Below, one piece after another: positions 9,401 to 15,124 of a stretch of DNA of 20,046 nucleotides. The stretch's first letter is position 1, and every line of letters begins with the position of its first letter. The notes under the pieces are model-generated. The model saw only the letters and a list, made by a program, of their open reading frames with translations, was not told the origin of the DNA and ran no database searches. Origin of the DNA: Ruminococcus sp. UBA6407 (GTDB lineage Bacteria; Bacillota; Clostridia; Oscillospirales; Ruminococcaceae); contig DJPR01000024.1 in assembly GCA_002438605.1 (NCBI GenBank), forward strand, positions 81,285 through 101,330, read 5' to 3'. Both the position numbers and the translations under genes were made by a program.

Positions 9401-9688
9401 TTATTTTGACTTTCGTGCCATTATCAGCGCTGCCTGTTTTAAAATATCAGCCTCCATTTCAAGTTCCTTTACACGTTTTCTGAGTGTTATCAGCTCGTTT
9501 TCTTCCGATGTTCTGTTGTCCTTTGCTTTAAATGAACCGGATTTATTGAAATCTCTCACCCACTTCGTTACGCTCGATTTTGCTATTCCATATTCCTTTG
9601 CTATTATACTTGATGTTTTTCCGCTTTTTACAAGCGATACTATCTGTAATTTAAATTCATCTGTGTAATTCCTTGCTTTTCCTGACAT
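9401..9688 (-). CDS. IS3-family transposase orfA (DNA-binding subunit)
   Basis: A 95-residue protein of normal length for this family. Residues 1-55 form the helix-turn-helix part (YTDEFKLQIVSLVKSGKTSS, then IAKEYGIAKSSVTKWVRDF), and residues 62-90 form the leucine-zipper-like helix (ENELITLRKRVKELEMEADI). It binds the end repeats and multimerises with the transposase. The reading frame is open and undamaged, so it could still be made, perhaps acting only as an inhibitor now that orfB is broken. A promoter with its -35 in the right end repeat lies just upstream. Confidence 0.88.
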   Translation of the reverse strand: MSGKARNYTDEFKLQIVSLVKSGKTSSIIAKEYGIAKSSVTKWVRDFNKSGSFKAKDNRTSEENELITLRKRVKELEMEADILKQAALIMARKSK

Positions 9689-9707
9689 TTTTTACCACAT
9701 TTTTTCT

Positions 9708-9737
9708 ATTATACCATGGCTAAATGTTTTTTGTCTA
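9708..9737 (-). promoter_or_regulatory. Insertion-sequence promoter
   Basis: On the minus strand TAGACA, an 18-base spacer and TATAAT, ending 19 bases before the orfA ATG. The -35 hexamer lies inside the 40-bp end repeat, as is common for IS promoters. Confidence 0.6.
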
Positions 9738-9742
9738 ATTTA

Positions 9743-9847
9743 TTATAACCGATCCAGAATGACTTTCTCAACTTCAATCTGCATCGGCTCATTGCTGTAA
9801 GCCTTGTGATTCAGCGGAGCATTAAATACAATTTTCTCCATGGACAT
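9743..9847 (-). pseudogene. 5' fragment of an unknown gene cut by the IS end
   Basis: A 34-codon frame beginning MSMEKIVFNAPLNHKAYSNE, with a weak AAAGAGAG site before the ATG pair (9847 and 9841). Its last four codons and stop are supplied by the right end repeat of the insertion element. It therefore looks like the start of a host gene interrupted by the insertion. I do not recognise the family. It could also be a chance frame. Confidence 0.35.
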
Positions 9848-9888
9848 CAACTCTCTTTCTTTTTAATAGTATAGGGGGAAAATAAAAA

Positions 9889-9931
9889 ATGCCGAATCAA
9901 TCGAGGGACTTAACCTCAATCAATTCGGCAT
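9889..9931 (-). terminator. Long hairpin followed by T-run on the minus strand
   Basis: ATGCCGAATCAATCGAGG pairs with the right arm at 15 of 18 positions around a short loop. On the minus strand it is followed by TTTTTTATTTT, so it reads as a terminator or attenuator. It lies about 40 bases upstream of the truncated frame at 9743-9847 and overlaps the end of the open stretch 9897-10082. Confidence 0.65.
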
Positions 9932-10082
9932 AACGAACAAGAAACCGCTTCAAACTTTGTGTAAGATTTTCGCTATTAAAAAGAGCGGATCTCAGAAAAT
10001 TCTTTCCAAATCTGCTCTCAAATCTCTTGAAAATGAAAAATCGCCCGTTTGAGTCCTGTTTTACGGCTGAAAAGGCGAAATG
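9897..10082 (-). pseudogene. Open 61-codon remnant without a start codon
   Basis: Minus-strand frame open from a TGA at 10083-10085 to a TGA at 9897-9899. The translation begins HFAFSAVKQDSNGRFFIFKR and ends AELIEVKSLD; it has no ATG, GTG or TTG with a ribosome site. It looks protein-like but I cannot assign a family. The stop lies in the hairpin at 9889-9931. Most likely the tail of a decayed reading frame; chance cannot be excluded. Confidence 0.25.
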
Positions 10083-10125
10083 TCATCTACGGTTTTCATA
10101 TAAAAATTTAGGGTTCCATATACGC

Positions 10126-10155
10126 AAAAAAGCCCGATAAATCGGACTTTTTTGG
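10126..10155 (-). terminator. Terminator of tRNA-Arg
   Basis: AAAAAG-C-CCGAT/AA/ATCGG-A-CTTTTT hairpin with a T-run on the minus strand, starting about 28 bases after the tRNA-Arg CCA end. The stem is symmetrical, so it could also stop + strand transcription. Confidence 0.8.
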
Positions 10156-10158
10156 TCT

Positions 10159-10176
10159 GTCATCTATTTTGTATAA
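10159..10176. repeat. Right outer 18-bp inverted repeat
   Basis: GTCATCTATTTTGTATAA, the exact reverse complement of 8807-8824. It lies 6 bases from the 3' end of tRNA-Arg and just beyond that gene's terminator hairpin. Confidence 0.75.
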
Positions 10177-10182
10177 CAGAGA

Positions 10183-10259
10183 TGGTGCGCCGGAAGGGAC
10201 TCGAACCCCCGACCTACTGGTTCGTAGCCAGTCACTCTATCCAGCTGAGCTACCGGCGC
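10183..10259 (-). tRNA. tRNA-Arg (anticodon ACG)
   Basis: A 77-nt cloverleaf with encoded CCA. The 7-bp acceptor stem pairs GCGCCGG with CCGGCGC. The D-arm contains TAGCTCAGCTGGATAGAG, the anticodon loop CTACGAA is closed by ACTGG/CCAGT, and the T-arm contains GGTTCGAGTCC. The ACG anticodon (read as ICG after deamination) serves CGU/CGC/CGA arginine codons. Confidence 0.98.
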
Positions 10260-10290
10260 ACATTTGAAATTTATTTATTCAACGGTATTT

Positions 10291-10319
10291 ATTATACCAC
10301 ATTTATAAAGTTGTGTCAA
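10291..10319 (-). promoter_or_regulatory. Promoter of tRNA-Arg
   Basis: Perfect consensus on the minus strand: TTGACA, 17 bases, TATAAT, ending 31 bases before the mature tRNA 5' end. Confidence 0.9.
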
Positions 10320-10406
10320 TAAAATTCTGAAAAAATAACATTTATAATATTTTATTTTAATTTTATTAAAAAAATATATTTAATATGATGTTTTTTAATT
10401 TTTCTA

Positions 10407-10435
10407 TTGACTTTTATTCTTTTTTCTGATATAAT
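10407..10435 (+). promoter_or_regulatory. Promoter of tRNA-Lys
   Basis: TTGACT, 17 bases, TATAAT, ending 12 bases before the tRNA. The 188 bases between the two tRNA genes are otherwise very AT-rich and hold only these two back-to-back promoters. Confidence 0.88.
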
Positions 10436-10447
10436 CATAAATGTTGT

Positions 10448-10523
10448 GAGACATTAGCTCAGTTGGCAGAGCATACGCCTTTTAAGCGTAGGGTCGAGGG
10501 TTCAAATCCCTCATGTCTCACCA
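10448..10523 (+). tRNA. tRNA-Lys (anticodon TTT)
   Basis: A 76-nt cloverleaf with encoded CCA. Acceptor stem GAGACAT/ATGTCTC, D-arm TAGCTCAGTTGGCAGAGCA, anticodon loop CTTTTAA closed by TACGC/GCGTA, T-arm GGTTCAAATCC. It decodes AAA and AAG. Confidence 0.98.
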
Positions 10524-10540
10524 ATAATTTATATTATTAT

Positions 10541-10570
10541 AAAGCCCGTAGAAACGGGCTTTATTTTTTT
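10541..10570 (+). terminator. Terminator of tRNA-Lys (convergent with ptsI)
   Basis: AAAGCCCG/CGGGCTTT, 8 bp with a 6-base loop, then ATTTTTTT on the + strand. It lies between two convergent genes and probably also serves ptsI, whose stop is 22 bases away on the other strand. Confidence 0.9.
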
Positions 10571-10574
10571 AGAT

Positions 10575-10612
10575 TATAGCAATACAACAAATTATTTTAT
10601 TGCATTGCTATA
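10575..10612. repeat. Short copy of the TATAGCAAT palindrome, overlapping the ptsI end
   Basis: A 38-bp inverted repeat: TATAGCAATACAACAAA joined to TTATTTTATTGC and ATTGCTATA. Both halves match exactly the two ends of the 160-bp palindrome at 13502-13661, without its interior. Its right half (10592-10612) is coding: it specifies the last six residues and the stop of ptsI. Confidence 0.8.
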
Positions 10613-12250
10613 ACTATCTTCTATTTTTGAAAGATCTGTTTCTCTTATTTTCTTTCTGACTTTCAATATTGCTGACGGTGAAACTGAAAGTTCATCAATA
10701 CCCATTTTTAAAAAAACAGGAGTTAAATCAGTATCAGCTCCAAGCTCTCCACATATTCCTACCCATATATTGTTTTTATGTGCATTATCAATAACCATTT
10801 TTATCATTCGCAAAACTGCCGGATGATGAGGATTGAAAAAATCATCAATTTTTGAATTCTGACGGTCTATTGCTAATGTATACTGAGTCAGGTCATTTGT
10901 TCCGATACTGAAAAAATCAACTTCTTTTGCAAGTTCATCACTTATTAATGCAGCGGCAGGTGTTTCAATCATTATACCCTGCTCAACATCGTTAAACGTG
11001 ACTCCTCCTGCTTTAAGCTCATTCTTTACCTCTTCAGTTATTTCTTTTATCCTCTTCACTTCATCAACTGATATAATCATCGGATACATAATGCTAATGT
11101 TACCAAACGCACTTGCTCTGTATATTGCTCTGAGCTGAGTTTTAAAAATATCAGGCTGTTTTAAGCAAATTCTTATTGCCCTGTATCCGATAGCCGGATT
11201 TTCTTCACTTCCTAAATTAAAATAACCTGCCTGTTTATCTGCTCCTATATCAAGTGTACGGATAATTAACTTCTTTCCTGCCAAGGTTTCTGCCGCAACC
11301 TTGTATATCTGAAATTGTTCTTCTTCTGACGGAAAATCATTACGTTCAAGATAAATAAATTCTGAACGAAAAAGTCCTATACCGTCACCGTCATTTATAA
11401 AAACTGACGCTAAATCCTTTAAATTTCCAATATTTCCGTAAAGCTTTATTTCTTTTCCATCTAAAGTGGTATTAGACTTTCCTTTTAAAGTGAATAAAAG
11501 CTTTTGCTTTTCAACATCCTCCTGCTGTCTTTTCTTCATAGCTGATATTATACTCTCATCAGGCTCAATATAGAGCTTGCCGTTATATCCGTCAACTATG
11601 CCGAAAGCACCGTCAATATCTGAATCAATTTCAACAGGACAATTTATAACAGACGGAATATTCATGGTTTTGGCAAGTATGGCAGTATGTGAATTTGAAG
11701 AACCATGTACCGTAACAAAGGACAGTACCTTTTCTTTATCAAGCTGTACCGTTTCGCTTGGAGCTAAATCATCTGCAACAATTATAACAGATTCGTCAAA
11801 TGAACTGTTAATATCCTCAATTTTAGCAAGATTGCGAATTATTCTTTCTGATATATCCTTTACATCTGACGCTCTTGCTTTCATATAATCATCATCCATA
11901 GCACTGAACATCTCTGAAAAATTGTCACCTGTCAATGCAACCGCATATTCGGCGTTGACTGATTGAGTTCGTATAACATTTTCAATTGACTCTATATAAT
12001 CCAAATCATCAAGCATCATATTATGAATATCGAATATTGCTGCATTTGCTTCTCCAACTTCCAAAACAGCCTTTTCATATAATTTTTCAAGCTGCTCTTT
12101 GGAGTTCTGTTTTGCCTGAACAAATCTGTTAACTTCTGATTCTGTATCTGTTATGTGAATACGTTTAACCTGACTGTTATCCTTTTTTATGACTTTTATT
12201 GGACCAATGGCAATTCCGCCGTATACACTTTTTCCACTATACTCCCTCAT
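10592..12250 (-). CDS. ptsI: Phosphoenolpyruvate-protein phosphotransferase (PTS enzyme I)
   Basis: Cytoplasmic enzyme that takes phosphate from PEP and passes it to HPr, the first step of PTS sugar uptake. Length 552 is normal. The N-terminal part binds HPr; the phosphohistidine is His188 in SSNSHTAILAK, preceded by VIIVADDLAPSET. The C-terminal PEP-binding barrel shows GLFRSEFIYLERNDFPSEEE, RTLDIGADKQ, MYPMI, MIETPAAAL, FFSIGTNDLTQYTLAIDRQN and the active-site Cys500 in GICGELGAD. AAGGAG lies 7 bases before the ATG. fruK is upstream on the same strand, across a 330-bp gap. No HPr or EII gene is in the window. The last six codons come from a dispersed palindrome (10575-10612), so the C-terminal tail SYSNAIK is probably not ancestral. 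Confidence 0.96.
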   Translation of the reverse strand: MREYSGKSVYGGIAIGPIKVIKKDNSQVKRIHITDTESEVNRFVQAKQNSKEQLEKLYEKAVLEVGEANAAIFDIHNMMLDDLDYIESIENVIRTQSVNAEYAVALTGDNFSEMFSAMDDDYMKARASDVKDISERIIRNLAKIEDINSSFDESVIIVADDLAPSETVQLDKEKVLSFVTVHGSSNSHTAILAKTMNIPSVINCPVEIDSDIDGAFGIVDGYNGKLYIEPDESIISAMKKRQQEDVEKQKLLFTLKGKSNTTLDGKEIKLYGNIGNLKDLASVFINDGDGIGLFRSEFIYLERNDFPSEEEQFQIYKVAAETLAGKKLIIRTLDIGADKQAGYFNLGSEENPAIGYRAIRICLKQPDIFKTQLRAIYRASAFGNISIMYPMIISVDEVKRIKEITEEVKNELKAGGVTFNDVEQGIMIETPAAALISDELAKEVDFFSIGTNDLTQYTLAIDRQNSKIDDFFNPHHPAVLRMIKMVIDNAHKNNIWVGICGELGADTDLTPVFLKMGIDELSVSPSAILKVRKKIRETDLSKIEDSYSNAIK

Positions 12251-12297
12251 AAGAAAGCTCCTTATAATACAATAAATAAATTACACTACTTGGTGTC

Positions 12298-12500
12298 ATG
12301 CAGATTGTTGAAAAAAAGATAATTGGGTTTCCCAAGGGTTTGCTAACCGTTTGGCGAAGTTCAGAGGCAGAGCATTTGGTGTGGTGTGGGAAGCCCTGCA
12401 TATAGCCCTTAAACGCTCCGCAAAGGATGAATTAAACAGCAGTACGTAGAACTGCTTTTTAAGAGGGAACGCCCTGCAAGAGAGGACGTTCCCTTATTTT
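12298..12500 (+). ncRNA. Candidate structured small RNA in the fruK-ptsI gap
   Basis: On the + strand, antiparallel to both flanking genes, GGGTTTCCCA (12325-12334) pairs with TGGGAAGCCC (12387-12396), continued by ATGCA/TGCAT outside (12298-12302, 12397-12401). Inside, GCTAA/TTGGC can form a small hairpin. Next comes AGCAGT/ACTGCT (12438-12456) with T5, and finally AGGGAACG/CGTTCCCT (12464-12494) followed by TATTTT, a good terminator. GC content is visibly higher than in nearby spacers. No reading frame explains it. I could not match it to tmRNA, SRP RNA, RNase P or a riboswitch by eye; a 6S-like RNA is possible but not shown. A promoter is not clear. Confidence 0.45.
12464..12500 (+). terminator. 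Terminator on + strand within the fruK-ptsI gap
   Basis: Perfect 8-bp stem AGGGAACG/CGTTCCCT with a 15-base loop that can add CCT/AGG pairs, then TATTTT. On the minus strand no T-run follows, so the signal points to + strand transcription although both neighbours are on the minus strand. Confidence 0.6.
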
Positions 12501-12580
12501 ATCAAACTTTTTCAATAATCACAATTACACAATTTTGTGAAATAGTGCTTTAACGCTTTCTTTTATTTTTCCACTTTTTT

Positions 12581-13483
12581 TTAAAGTAATGCATACAATG
12601 CTTCAATTTCGTTTTTTTCTGCAAGATTTTCAGAAAATGTACTTGCACTTCCTGCTGCAACCCCCATTTTTAATGCATAATTATAGTCATTTTTTTCAAT
12701 CCAACCTGCAAGAAAGCCTGCAACCATTGAATCACCTGCTCCCGTAGAATTGACAACTTTACCTTTTATTGCTCTGCTTTTAATAACTTCATTATTTTCA
12801 GTTAAAAGAATCGCACCGTCTGCTGCCATGGAAATAAGCACGTTTGCTGCACCAAGTTCCTGAAGTTTTTTTGCAGCGTCTATTATTTCTGCATCTGTAC
12901 TCAAAGATGCTCCTGTTATTTCTTCCAGTTCTAAAACATTTGGTTTTATGAGAAACGGATTATATTTTAAAGTTTTTGTAAGCAGTTTGCCTGCAGCGTC
13001 AACAACAAAACAAATGTTTTTATGCGACAAATATTTCATTATCTCACAGTAAATGTTTGACGGCAATGACTTTGGAACACTTCCTGCAAGTACAAGTATA
13101 TCTCCGTTACTTAGTAAATCAAGTTTTTTATATAATTTCTTTAATGCTTCTTCATCTATCTGCGGTCCATTTCCATTTATTTCAGTTTCCTGCTCATTTT
13201 TTATTTTTACGTTTATTCTCGAATATCCGCTTTCAAGAAAAATAAAATCATTTTTTACTCCGCTGTAATCTAACATATCTTTTATTATTTTTCCTGTAAA
13301 ACCCGAAAGAAATCCCAATGCTGTATTTTCAATTCTAAGATTTGTAAGAACAGTTGAAACATTTATCCCCTTTCCTCCGGTAAGTAATTTTTCATCAGAA
13401 GTTCTGTTTACTGTGCCCATAATACATTCAGGAACTTTTATAACATAATCCAATGCAGGATTAAAAGTCATTGTATATATCAT
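12581..13483 (-). CDS. fruK: 1-phosphofructokinase
   Basis: PfkB-family sugar kinase of 300 residues that converts fructose 1-phosphate, the product of PTS fructose uptake, to fructose 1,6-bisphosphate. The N-terminus MIYTMTFNPALDYVIKVPE and GGKGINVSTVL are typical of FruK. Later motifs are the VLAGSVP segment, LIKPNVLELEEITG, and the catalytic GAGD signature in VNSTGAGDSMVAGFLAG. GGAGG lies 6 bases before the ATG. ptsI follows on the same strand, which fits a fructose PTS role, though the fructose permease (EII) is not here. Tagatose-6-phosphate kinase (LacC) is the nearest alternative; the N-terminal sequence favours FruK. Confidence 0.92.
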   Translation of the reverse strand: MIYTMTFNPALDYVIKVPECIMGTVNRTSDEKLLTGGKGINVSTVLTNLRIENTALGFLSGFTGKIIKDMLDYSGVKNDFIFLESGYSRINVKIKNEQETEINGNGPQIDEEALKKLYKKLDLLSNGDILVLAGSVPKSLPSNIYCEIMKYLSHKNICFVVDAAGKLLTKTLKYNPFLIKPNVLELEEITGASLSTDAEIIDAAKKLQELGAANVLISMAADGAILLTENNEVIKSRAIKGKVVNSTGAGDSMVAGFLAGWIEKNDYNYALKMGVAAGSASTFSENLAEKNEIEALYALL

Positions 13484-13501
13484 TTTTTACCTCCAACATA
13501 T

Positions 13502-13661
13502 TATAGCAATACAACAAAATGCTGCAACTAATCTGACAATTCAAACCGCATATTACTGCGTTGTCCTCCTCACCATACGACAGTATGCTTTCGTCATCCG
13601 CCTTGTACTATGCGGTTTGCTTTTGTCATCTTATGTCGCATTATTTTATTGCATTGCTATA
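13502..13661. repeat. 160-bp near-perfect palindrome (MITE-like repeat)
   Basis: The whole stretch folds back on itself around 13581: ends TATAGCAAT/ATTGCTATA, inner arms AAACCGCATA (13543-13552)/TATGCGGTTT (13609-13618), and centre CATAC-GACA-GTATG. It contains no reading frame. Its termini are identical to the 38-bp repeat at 10575-10612, and its core (13569-13592) recurs with one mismatch at 19984-20007. It fills most of the gap between fruK and the PHP gene, ending 18 bases before the fruK start. Size, symmetry and repeat nature suggest a non-autonomous mobile palindrome; no transposase with matching ends is in the window. Confidence 0.75.
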
Positions 13662-13708
13662 GGCAACACCGCCAAAACCATCTCTGATGACTTTATGCAG
13701 CATTGCCT
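13662..13708. repeat. GGCAACACC-type palindrome, copy 4
   Basis: Arms GGCAACACCGCCAAAA and CTTTATGCAGCATTGCC, about 12 of 17 positions paired. It directly abuts the 160-bp palindrome with no spacer and begins 10 bases after the PHP gene stop on the minus strand, so it lies in that operon's 3' untranslated region. Confidence 0.6.
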
Positions 13709-13718
13709 TGATTTATTT

Positions 13719-14483
13719 TTATTCAAGTCCGGATAAATAATCAACAAGCTCCAGATTATACTTTTTTGCAAGCATATGACATTTTTCTATTCCATTTTTA
13801 TTCAAAAGTTGATCGGGAGTATGTGCATCACATCCGATAATAGCCTTGTTTCCTACCTTTTGAGCTATCTTTAAAAATTTCTCAGAAGTATAATGACGAC
13901 CCTCTGAAACTCCAAGGACGTTTATTTCCAAAGGAATGTTTTTACTCTTTAAATAAGTACAAAGTTTGGTAAAATGCTTTTCATATATTTTATCATCACC
14001 TACAAAATGCATCAAGTCAGGATGTGCAACATAGATATATCTGCCTGTTTCAACGCCCTCAATTACTGCATCTACATATTTTTTCAGCAAGCCTTCATCA
14101 GCTGTCGGAAAACCTGTATAAGTATCAAACGGTTCACGTTCAGTATAATGCTCACCCATAATCATGTAATCAAGAGGATACCCCTCAAGCAATCGGCTCT
14201 GATTTTCAATTAGCTCCGGAACATATTCGGATTCAAAGCCTGCATAAATAGTAATTTCCTTTGAATACTCCTTTTTCAGCTTATCAATTGATGTAAAATA
14301 ATCGTCAACCTGTGATGGCAGCATTCTTATTGGTGAAATATGACCATCTTCAAATACAAACGGGCAGTGGTCAGAAAAGCCAAGAACCTTAAGCCCTGCT
14401 TTTATTGCTGCCTCAACATATTCTCTGTCTTCTCCAAGAGCATGATTGCATCTTTTAGTATGCGTGTGATAATTTGCAAGCAC
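13719..14483 (-). CDS. PHP-domain phosphatase, histidinol-phosphatase (HisJ/HisK) family
   Basis: A 254-residue metal-dependent phosphoesterase. PHP metal ligands are all visible: YHTHTKRCNHA (His6, His8, His14), GFSDHCPF (Asp38, His39), GFESEYVPE, MGEHYTE, VAHPDLMHF and CDAHTPDQL near the C-terminus. Family members hydrolyse L-histidinol phosphate in histidine synthesis, but many paralogues have other phosphate-ester substrates, and no his genes are near. The start is GTG at 14483, with AAGGA about 9 bases upstream overlapping the end of the response regulator gene (14-base gap). It is the third gene of the kinase-regulator operon, an unusual position that makes a housekeeping histidine role less certain. 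Confidence 0.82.
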   Translation of the reverse strand: MLANYHTHTKRCNHALGEDREYVEAAIKAGLKVLGFSDHCPFVFEDGHISPIRMLPSQVDDYFTSIDKLKKEYSKEITIYAGFESEYVPELIENQSRLLEGYPLDYMIMGEHYTEREPFDTYTGFPTADEGLLKKYVDAVIEGVETGRYIYVAHPDLMHFVGDDKIYEKHFTKLCTYLKSKNIPLEINVLGVSEGRHYTSEKFLKIAQKVGNKAIIGCDAHTPDQLLNKNGIEKCHMLAKKYNLELVDYLSGLE

Positions 14484-14497
14484 AATAATTCATCCTT

Positions 14498-15124
14498 TCA
14501 TTTTTTTATCTTTGTAAAATAAAAAACAGCAAGCTGAGTTCTGTCACGCAAATCAAGCTTTTCCAGAATTCCGCTTATATAATTTCGGACAGTCCCTTCA
14601 CTTAAATAAAGCTCCGCCGCAATTTCCTTGTTGCTCATTCCATCTGCTACAAGCTCTATTATATCCTGTTCCTTATCGGCTATATCATATTCTTCAAAAT
14701 CAAATTCTCTTTGACTATTCATAAGTTCCGGTAAACGGCATATTACTTCCGAGCCATAAACATTTTGTTCTTTGACAACAGCTTCAAGTGCAGGTGCTAT
14801 ACCGTTAAAATCCTGCTTTAAAATATATCCTCTGACTCCAAGCTTTAAGGCTTTTACTATATATTCATCATCAGAAAATGTAGTAAGAAACAAAATTTTA
14901 GCTTCTTTGTTCTCTTTTAATATTATTTCTGCGGCTTCAAGACCTGTCATGCCCGCCATTCGTATATCCATGAGGATGACATCCGGCAAATTCTGCCGCC
15001 ATAATTCTATTGCATCATTTCCGCTGTTTCCTATTGCGGCAACTTCAATTTTTCCTGTTGCTTCAAGAATGGTTTTAAGTGAAATGGCTACAAGGTTGTC
15101 GTCATCAATAACTATTATCTTCAT
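14498..15124 (-). CDS. Two-component response regulator, NarL/LuxR type
   Basis: A 208-residue DNA-binding regulator. The receiver domain (1-120) has the acidic pocket IDDDN and the phospho-acceptor Asp53 in VILMDIRMAGMTG, then FLTTFSDD and GVRGYILKQD. The LuxR-type helix-turn-helix is at about 145-200 (VADGMSNKEIAAELYLSEGT, then VRNYISGILEKLDLRDRTQL). Its ATG overlaps the kinase stop as ATGA, so the two are translationally coupled and form a pair. Likely target: the divergent exporter operon, through the palindrome at 16275-16288. The arrangement resembles Bacillus YvfTU-YvfRS and related exporter-linked systems. Confidence 0.93.
   Translation of the reverse strand: MKIIVIDDDNLVAISLKTILEATGKIEVAAIGNSGNDAIELWRQNLPDVILMDIRMAGMTGLEAAEIILKENKEAKILFLTTFSDDEYIVKALKLGVRGYILKQDFNGIAPALEAVVKEQNVYGSEVICRLPELMNSQREFDFEEYDIADKEQDIIELVADGMSNKEIAAELYLSEGTVRNYISGILEKLDLRDRTQLAVFYFTKIKK

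Larger units (their letters stand above)
8929..9756 (-). mobile_element. Internally deleted IS3-family insertion sequence
   Basis: An 828-bp element with genes on the minus strand, bounded by 40-bp imperfect terminal inverted repeats at 8929-8968 and 9717-9756. Both start TGGAT and end ATTTAGCCA, and 28 of 40 positions agree. The terminal TG and the layout (orfA, then orfB in the -1 frame, with the orfB stop inside the end repeat) are those of the IS3 family, closest to the IS150-type. Intact relatives are about 1.2-1.5 kb; the shortfall is explained by loss of the centre of orfB. I see no matching direct repeats beside the ends, so the insertion is old or its flanks were rearranged. Confidence 0.8.

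Noticed and set aside
9384..9668. 94-codon + strand open frame
   Set aside because: Complementary shadow of IS orfA, which has clear family motifs on the other strand.
10159..10259. tRNA-Arg as the attachment site of an integrated element
   Set aside because: The repeat near the tRNA is inverted rather than direct and does not include any tRNA sequence, and no integrase gene is present.
12298..12500. tmRNA, SRP RNA or RNase P RNA
   Set aside because: None of their recognisable conserved runs (tRNA-like ends, GGAAGG-type SRP loop, RNase P P4 sequences) are visible.
13500..13527. Promoter for fruK formed by the end of the 160-bp palindrome (TTGCAG, 16 bases, TATAAT on the minus strand)
   Set aside because: Transcription would begin inside the GGAGG ribosome site of fruK, leaving no usable leader; the match is probably chance in an AT-rich repeat end.
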